Positions 58,611 through 64,000 of a stretch of 64,000 nt of DNA are shown in pieces. Each line of letters begins with the position of its first letter. Position 1 is the first letter of the stretch. The notes under the pieces were generated by a model, which was not told where the DNA came from, did not search any database, and saw only the letters and a list, made by a program, of their open reading frames with translations. This stretch comes from Chelonoidis abingdonii (Eukaryota; Chordata; Testudines; Testudinidae): assembly GCF_003597395.2 (NCBI RefSeq), contig NC_133770.1:290446392-290510391 (forward strand), written 5' to 3'. A program made the position numbers and the translations under genes.

Positions 58611-60790
58611 AACCCCGAGAGGCTCCAATTATGATTGCAGCTCCATTGAACTAATTGTGATTTTGTTTCTGATCCCTAATTGGATGACTTGAACTTTTAT
58701 TAAGAGGAGGAAAATCAAAGAGATGTCAAGACAGCTATACAACTTATTCTTCCGCAAACACATCTACCTGTAAGTATTCACACAACTTCTAACACCCTGA
58801 AAACAAAAACAAGACACAAGTTTGGGGGAAATGGATGAAAAGGAGTGCAGATACAGCTGAACTGATTCAAGCTTTTTATTTCAATGTTTCACAATACTAT
58901 TTTGCAATATTTAGCCAGCTCTAATCAGCAAAAACCCAAAACCAGCACCTTGTTCTCTTTTAGTTTCTAACTCAGCAAAGCATGTCAGCACACAGTCTTA
59001 ACTTAAAGAAGGTGCCTAATTCCCATTGGCCCCAGATCCTGAAAAGTGCTTAGGCATCTAACTTCCATTGATTTCAATGGGTGCATCTGACTTTGATGCC
59101 ACTTAATCTTGTGCTGAAGTGCTTTGCTGACTTTAAATGCCTCCAGTGTCGGCCATGAAACCCACAGATCACTGTTATCTTCTACTGACTAAGCTGGCAT
59201 CCCCCTGGGGCTATTCTGACCCATGAGAGACCAATAACGCATGCAGCTGCACCTGCACCCAACTTCACTGTTATCTCTCAGCCCATTATTTTGTTTCACC
59301 TGTTGGGTCTTGTCATAGATTGTGAGCTCCCTTGTACAGCATCTAGAACAATGAGCCCCCACTTGATGCCTCAAGGCATTACTGTATTATTATATGTAAC
59401 AAGAACAGAAGCACTAATTCCTATACACTGCATAACTGTTATTGGCACGGTGGCTTTTGGCTAGGATGCAGCACTTGATGTCATGTGAAGATCTATTTCC
59501 ACAAAACAAGAGCAAGTGGGAGGAAAAACAGGGATTCTCTCCTTTTATTTCTCAGCCACAGTGCTACTATCTGGGACACCAGCCAGTGGCAAAGAGTTTA
59601 CATCTAGGTGATGGATCTCCTCATCCATTCTGGTGTTGGCATCTGTGCTGCTGCTGGAAAGGCACTCGGCTCAAAAGCTGTTAAGAACTGACTAGGTCTC
59701 TGTTCAAGAATTCTCTTACTGTCAGTCTGTGGGAATTATCGTGGGGTTCTTTAGGGATGTGGGGATAGTTTTCAACAAAGTACCACTGGAGAAAATACTT
59801 AGGAGAAAGAAAAAATGTACCGTGGTGCACTACATCTACATGCAGTGATTAGCCATTTTGATTGGCACTGACTGAGACTAAAAAAGTTTCTCCCTCCCAT
59901 AGCTCATTTCAGCTAAGTGTAGAAAGCAGAAACACTTGTCCCTACCCACCTCCTTTAAGATGCGTGAGGAACCAACACTGAATTTTTAAGATAGGTAAAG
60001 ATTTAAGTATATGCAAAAATGCATTTGATGAAGTGCCCAGTTATAGAGTGGAACTACTGTGAAGCTCACAACCAAGCCACCTGGAAAATTGATCAACGAG
60101 TAAACACCTATTATTTCTCTTTCAACCACTCTTATAGTTGCCCCTGAGCTTGTTTTATCTGACCACAGGTTACAAGCACCATTGACTTGATGCAGAGAGT
60201 TTAACAGGGAGTAGTTTTTTTCTGATTAATGTAATAGACTTAATCAATCCCCACATCCAGAACCCCCAAAATGTGGATCGTTGCATCCACAACATTTTAA
60301 AACATTTTTTAAATGAGCAAAATTGATGGTACTTGAGACTTTTTATCCACTGAGCAGGAACAGGCTGCTGCAGTACAAACCTCATCAGTGGTCTTCAGAA
60401 CGAAGTTCAGATACTAGAGTGATGAGATCTATCTAGGTATCTGTAGCTGTGGAAGGGTAATTCATTCTCCATGCTGATTAAGTCTTTGGTCTCCCTATTG
60501 ACCCTGTCAATGCAATGAGCTTACATAAGGTATCTAAATTTTGGCTATCAAACTTAGAGACCCCTTGTGCATATCTGGCCCTGGGTGACTTGTCCATGGT
60601 CACGCAGCAAGTTAGATGGAAAGCTGGGAACAAAACTAGAGAGTCTCGACTCCTTCATTACATAGCTTTTCAAAAAGCAATGAAGCTTCTGTTAAAAAAC
60701 AAAGAGCAACAACAAAAAAACACAGACATGAACAAAGTGGGACTTTATGCGCAAACTCTTTCAAATTTCAGGGCGAAAGGTACTATTTCT
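58611..60790. other. Spacer with small repeat scraps
   Basis: Holds a sense copy of the 'attgtgagctcccttg' repeat (59310-59395), a 'ttgatttcaatgggtgc' block (59068) and a MIR-like piece (60585-60625). No gene. Confidence 0.5.
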
Positions 60791-62110
60791 CCTTTTGCAC
60801 CCCATACAACCCTCCGCCCAAATTTGGCAGCATGACACATCAATTCCACAAAGCCATGACTTCAAAAGTGTTCTCAGATGGTGACCTCTCTAAAACATCC
60901 CTCATGACTAAAGGGGTGAAACAAGGCAACATGCTGGCACCAGTCTTCTTTGATGCCATTCTGAATTATGGATCTGACAATCTTCAAACAGGCATCTACA
61001 TAAAGTACAGTACTGATGGAAAACATTTCAACCTCCAAAGGCTTACTGCAAAGACCCAGTTTGACTCACCATCCGCCTGGAAAAAACTGAAGCTGTCTTC
61101 CAAACAGCTCCATCAACTACTATCACTGAGCCAAACGTCAGCACTGATGGTACAAAACTAAAGAACTTTAATCTCTTTACATATCTTGGCAGTACTATCT
61201 CAAGTGATGGTTCTCTGGCTTAGGGTAGGAGGGATAGCTCAGTGGTTTGAACTTTAGCCTCCTAAACCCAGAGTTATGAGTTCAATCCTTGAGGGGGCCA
61301 TTTAGGGATCTGGGACAAAAATCTGTCTGGGGATTGGTCCTGCTTTGAGCAGAGGGTGAGACTAGATGACTTCCTGAGGTCCCTTCCAACCCTGATAGTC
61401 TATGATTAAATAAGTACTATCACACAGAATATGAAAAGCAAACCAGCCTTTTGGAAGAGGTCACCATAGGATACTCAACCAGCATATTATCAAACTGTCA
61501 AAAAACTGATGATATACAATGCAGTGGTGATACACTGCCTTTTATACAAGCAAACATGGACAGTTTAATGCAGAGACATCAAGCAACTTGAAAAAATTCA
61601 TGAGCTAACTTCACTCTATTCTGAAGGTCCACTAGTAAGACAAAGTGCCATACATAAACATCACTGAAAGAGCAAAAGCAACCAGCATGGAAGCACTGAT
61701 TATCAAAGCTCAGCTTAGATGGACAGCTCATGTTATCAGAATGGATGATGGCAGTCTCCCCCAAAAAAGTCCTCTATGGTGAACTGAAACTGGAAAACAA
61801 ACAGTCAGCAGAAATACATCAAAGATGCTCTTAAGCAGAATTTCTAATCATGTGACAAATACTGATAATTTCAAAGACACGGTCGAGGAGAAACCTGAAT
61901 AGAGAGCAACTATAAAGGTTGTAAAAACTTTAAAACAGGGCCAAGCATCATGCCAACTCTTCAGTTGGAGCCTATACATTCCTGTTTGTGATCTTGCTCT
62001 TCGCAGATCCTACTGTGTAGCCACAAGAGAACATACAAGATGCTGTGATGTCATTGTCAGACTCGATGGACATCCATACTCAGGGTAGGAGGTAGAGGTC
62101 AATTATCAAT
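60790..62110 (+). pseudogene. RTE-like LINE RT, split by a SINE
   Basis: The frame 60832-61161 contains TKGVKQGNMLAPVFFDAILN and KYSTDGKHFNLQRLTAKTQ, the palm and thumb region of RTE-like RT, where VKQG...LAP and YxxDGxxFNLxRLxAKT are conserved. A FTYLGS-like block follows at about 61165-61205. After the SINE the protein continues (LMIYNAVVIHCLL near 61510, then QLRWTAHVIRMDDGSLP at 61714-61764 in another frame) to the C-terminal REHTRCCDVIVRLDGHP block (62028-62080). Stops break it. Confidence 0.78.
61228..61407 (+). mobile_element. tRNA-derived SINE (tortoise Pol III/Cry type)
   Basis: ggagggatagctcagtggttt (A box), gagttcaatccttgag (B box), ggatctgggacaaaaatctg, then the CR1-like tail gatgacttcctgaggtcccttcc and a final tctatgatt. 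Full length at 180 bp. It interrupts the RTE-like element between its FxYLGS block and the downstream coding block. Confidence 0.93.
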
Positions 62111-62654
62111 CAACAAATTTGAACAAATCCCTAAGGATTTGGTTAAGAATCAAAACCGGAAGTGGTCTCTTTTCTGGTTCTGATTTTCACATATTTGAAA
62201 TCTCATAGGAATAGCTAGTTTCAAGGTATTTCCACCATCAGGAACAAAATAAAATGGGACAAGTTTTCAAGATTTTTTTTTTGCCATCATCTTTGAACCA
62301 TAGTCCCCCAACTGGCCTCAGTCTCAAACTCTGAACCTAACCCAGATAATAACACTGCTTCCCTCTGCCCACATCATGTCTACAAGAAACAACTAATGAA
62401 AGACATTGAAGTAACCACTAAAAAATATTTCCCCTATTGCATGGCTGTTAGATAAGCAGGATCATAATACTTGTAGGAAACCATTTATAGTTCTGGGTAC
62501 ATATTAACTAGCAGGTTTTGTTTTACTGTAAATGGCAGACAATGAACAGCAATCATCCCAAAAGGTCTCCAGACTCTGATGATTAAACATACTTTTCAAC
62601 ACCCAAAAAAGCAGAGCATTAGAATGGTGTATTATCTCTTACAGTTGCAGAAGC
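62111..62654. other. Unassigned spacer
   Basis: No gene or repeat recognised. Confidence 0.4.
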
Positions 62655-62666
62655 ACAAATGGAATG

Positions 62667-62888
62667 TATCAGAGGGGTAGCCGTGTTAGTCTGGATCTGT
62701 AAAAGCAGCAGAGAATCCTGTGGCACCTTATAGACTAACAGACGTTTTGGAGCGTGAGCTTTCGTGGGTGAATACCCACTTCTTCAGACGCAGACCTGCG
62801 TCTGAAGAAGTGGGTATTCACCCACGAAAGCTCACGCTCCAAAACGTCTGTTAGTCTATAAGGTGCCACAGGATTCTCTGCTGCTTTT
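62667..62888. mobile_element. Fold-back Penelope-like tail element, perfect 95-bp inverted repeat
   Basis: Starts tatcagaggggtagccgtg. The left arm 62699-62793 and right arm 62796-62890 are exact reverse complements with a 2-base spacer (ac). The element is flanked by exact 12-bp duplications acaaatggaatg (62655-62666 and 62889-62900; the last two bases of the palindrome overlap the right copy). Arm sequence matches 17262-17392 and 23220-23417. No mismatch in the arms implies a young insertion or recent gene conversion. Confidence 0.92.
62802..62829 (+). ncRNA. Hammerhead-like core in the right arm
   Basis: CTGAAGA (62802-62808), one extra A, helix gtgggt (62810-62815), loop attc, acccac (62820-62825), GAAA (62826-62829). 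The two conserved boxes match the hammerhead consensus CUGANGA and GAAA. The extra A and an unproven cleavage triplet leave activity uncertain. Because the arms are inverted, the minus strand carries the same motif at 62760-62787. Confidence 0.45.
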
Positions 62889-62900
62889 ACAAATGGAATG

Positions 62901-64000
62901 GACATTTGTTAGATTCCCTGTCATTGCTAATTAAGATTCAAATTAGCAACATCAAAAGGTGTCTGTTCTGTTAATATCAACCATTGAGGACGTATTTTAA
63001 ATGCCTTCCTTTTCATATTAAAAATGTATCTGAAGTGTTGTACTGACATTAAGGAGAGAGCTAGGGGCCCAAAAATACAGAACAATTCCAATCTAAAATG
63101 AACATTCAGGGCTAAAACTCTGCTCTACATTACACTCATGAAACTCCTTTTCCACAAATGAGTCAGCTTCTGATCGATATTACACACGTGTAATTCTAGA
63201 TAGATGCCACAGAAGCCAACAGATATACTCCTGAATTGTACCAGCATAGCCAAGATCAAAATCATATCCCGAGCTTGAAAACAGCCATTTTTCTTATAAT
63301 ACACTATAGGATCTATTGCAAAAAGGAAAAATGTTATGAAATCTAGCAGAAAGATTCTTCAGGTCTCTGGAGGTCTCAGGTCTCAATTTCCTCTTTGGTA
63401 GCATTAAGTTTTCTTTATGCAGCAGGGGATATATGAACCCTCAAGCCCTTAACTCGTTTCAAAGGGAGAAAGGGAAAACATGCAAAATATCTGCCCTTTA
63501 AAAGGAAACAGCTGGGCTGTAGTCCTTCTTTTGCAAAGCTAATGCCTGCTTTCTTGCTTTGTGATATATTTTCTTTCTAGGTCAGCAGGTACCAGAGGCC
63601 ACAGCCAGCCAAGAATAAATGCTCAGAAAAAGAAAGGATGAAAAGCAGCAGGAAACACCAAGTTTAACAGGTGCAGAAGAAAACAGAATTTTCAGCACAA
63701 AATGGTTCAAATGAAGCTGGAGCATAACTTCAGCAGCGTCTGACTCTGCAGACTGCTCGAGATGATAGCTCAAAGGGTATCACTGCCCCATTTATCTCCA
63801 TGGGGCATTGACCCTGAAACCTGACCCCAACACTACCTCCAGACTCTGTGTGGAGAGGTACACGCTGTCCCATCCTGCCTCTGCTGGGGTGGTGTCAGAA
63901 TCCCTCACTCTGGTAGGGGACCTAGCAGGGAACTGAAGGAGATGGTGCAGCCACCACCTTGATTGACACACCAGAGATTCCAGAGTTAAAAGCATGAGCT
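62901..64000. other. No recognised gene to window end
   Basis: AT-rich sequence. Frames 63582-63773 and 63792-63995 on the minus strand have no recognised domain. A weak dispersed-repeat block (63110-63240) may be present. Confidence 0.45.

Noticed and set aside
1..64000. CRISPR arrays, bacterial operons, rRNA genes
   Set aside because: None seen; base composition, LINE/SINE content and lack of compact coding indicate a vertebrate genome.

Overview
The window is vertebrate, almost certainly turtle (Testudines, probably Cryptodira), DNA. It contains no host protein-coding gene that I can recognise. The turtle assignment rests on two tRNA-derived SINEs whose 3' tail matches the 3' end of CR1 LINEs (20888-21068 and 61228-61407), the hallmark of the tortoise Pol III/Cry SINE, and on abundant CR1, DIRS, Penelope-like and hAT copies. 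AT-rich spacers, many frameshifts and nested insertions suggest intergenic or intronic sequence.

Layout. 1-2476: Ty3/gypsy pol remnant (RT and RNase H, integrase absent) ending in its LTR. 3565-3723: small hAT with an 8-bp duplication. 4567-4872: 103-bp minisatellite. 6732-10055: two antisense CR1 copies, the second with a long ORF2. 12924-13775: hAT with a GC-rich internal array. 13876-14103: fold-back element built from Penelope-like tails. 14690-17709: decayed sense CR1 split by an LTR and a Penelope-like tail. 18435-19380: CR1 piece joined to a truncated LTR. 19545-19945: degenerate tandem array. 22391-23429: hAT piece, Penelope-like element (GIY-YIG endonuclease and tail) and a fold-back copy with a 12-bp duplication. 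26880-27310: RTE-like LINE tail. 27320-34355: endogenous retrovirus (gag-like, RT, RNase H, integrase, env) whose integrase is split by another LTR.

34360-38060: near-complete antisense CR1 including ORF1. 39800-40345: old CR1/L3-like LINE split by a TA-flanked MITE. 40380-46445: DIRS-type tyrosine-recombinase retrotransposon with inverted terminal repeats, its gag split by a hAT MITE. 46900-47147: MITE. 49640-55350: near-complete sense CR1 (ORF1 esterase, endonuclease, RT, 3' end) with a 1-kb hAT in its 5' part. 55964-58610: antisense CR1 split by a solo LTR. 60790-62110: RTE-like LINE split by a SINE. 62655-62900: fold-back element with a perfect 95-bp inverted repeat and a 12-bp target-site duplication.

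How the parts relate: the autonomous LINEs supply reverse transcriptase, and the SINEs copy the CR1 tail. The most unusual pattern is a set of three inverted-repeat elements made of Penelope-like tails. Two have 12-bp target-site duplications, and each carries a hammerhead-ribozyme-like hairpin. Nesting gives a relative age order at seven or more sites.
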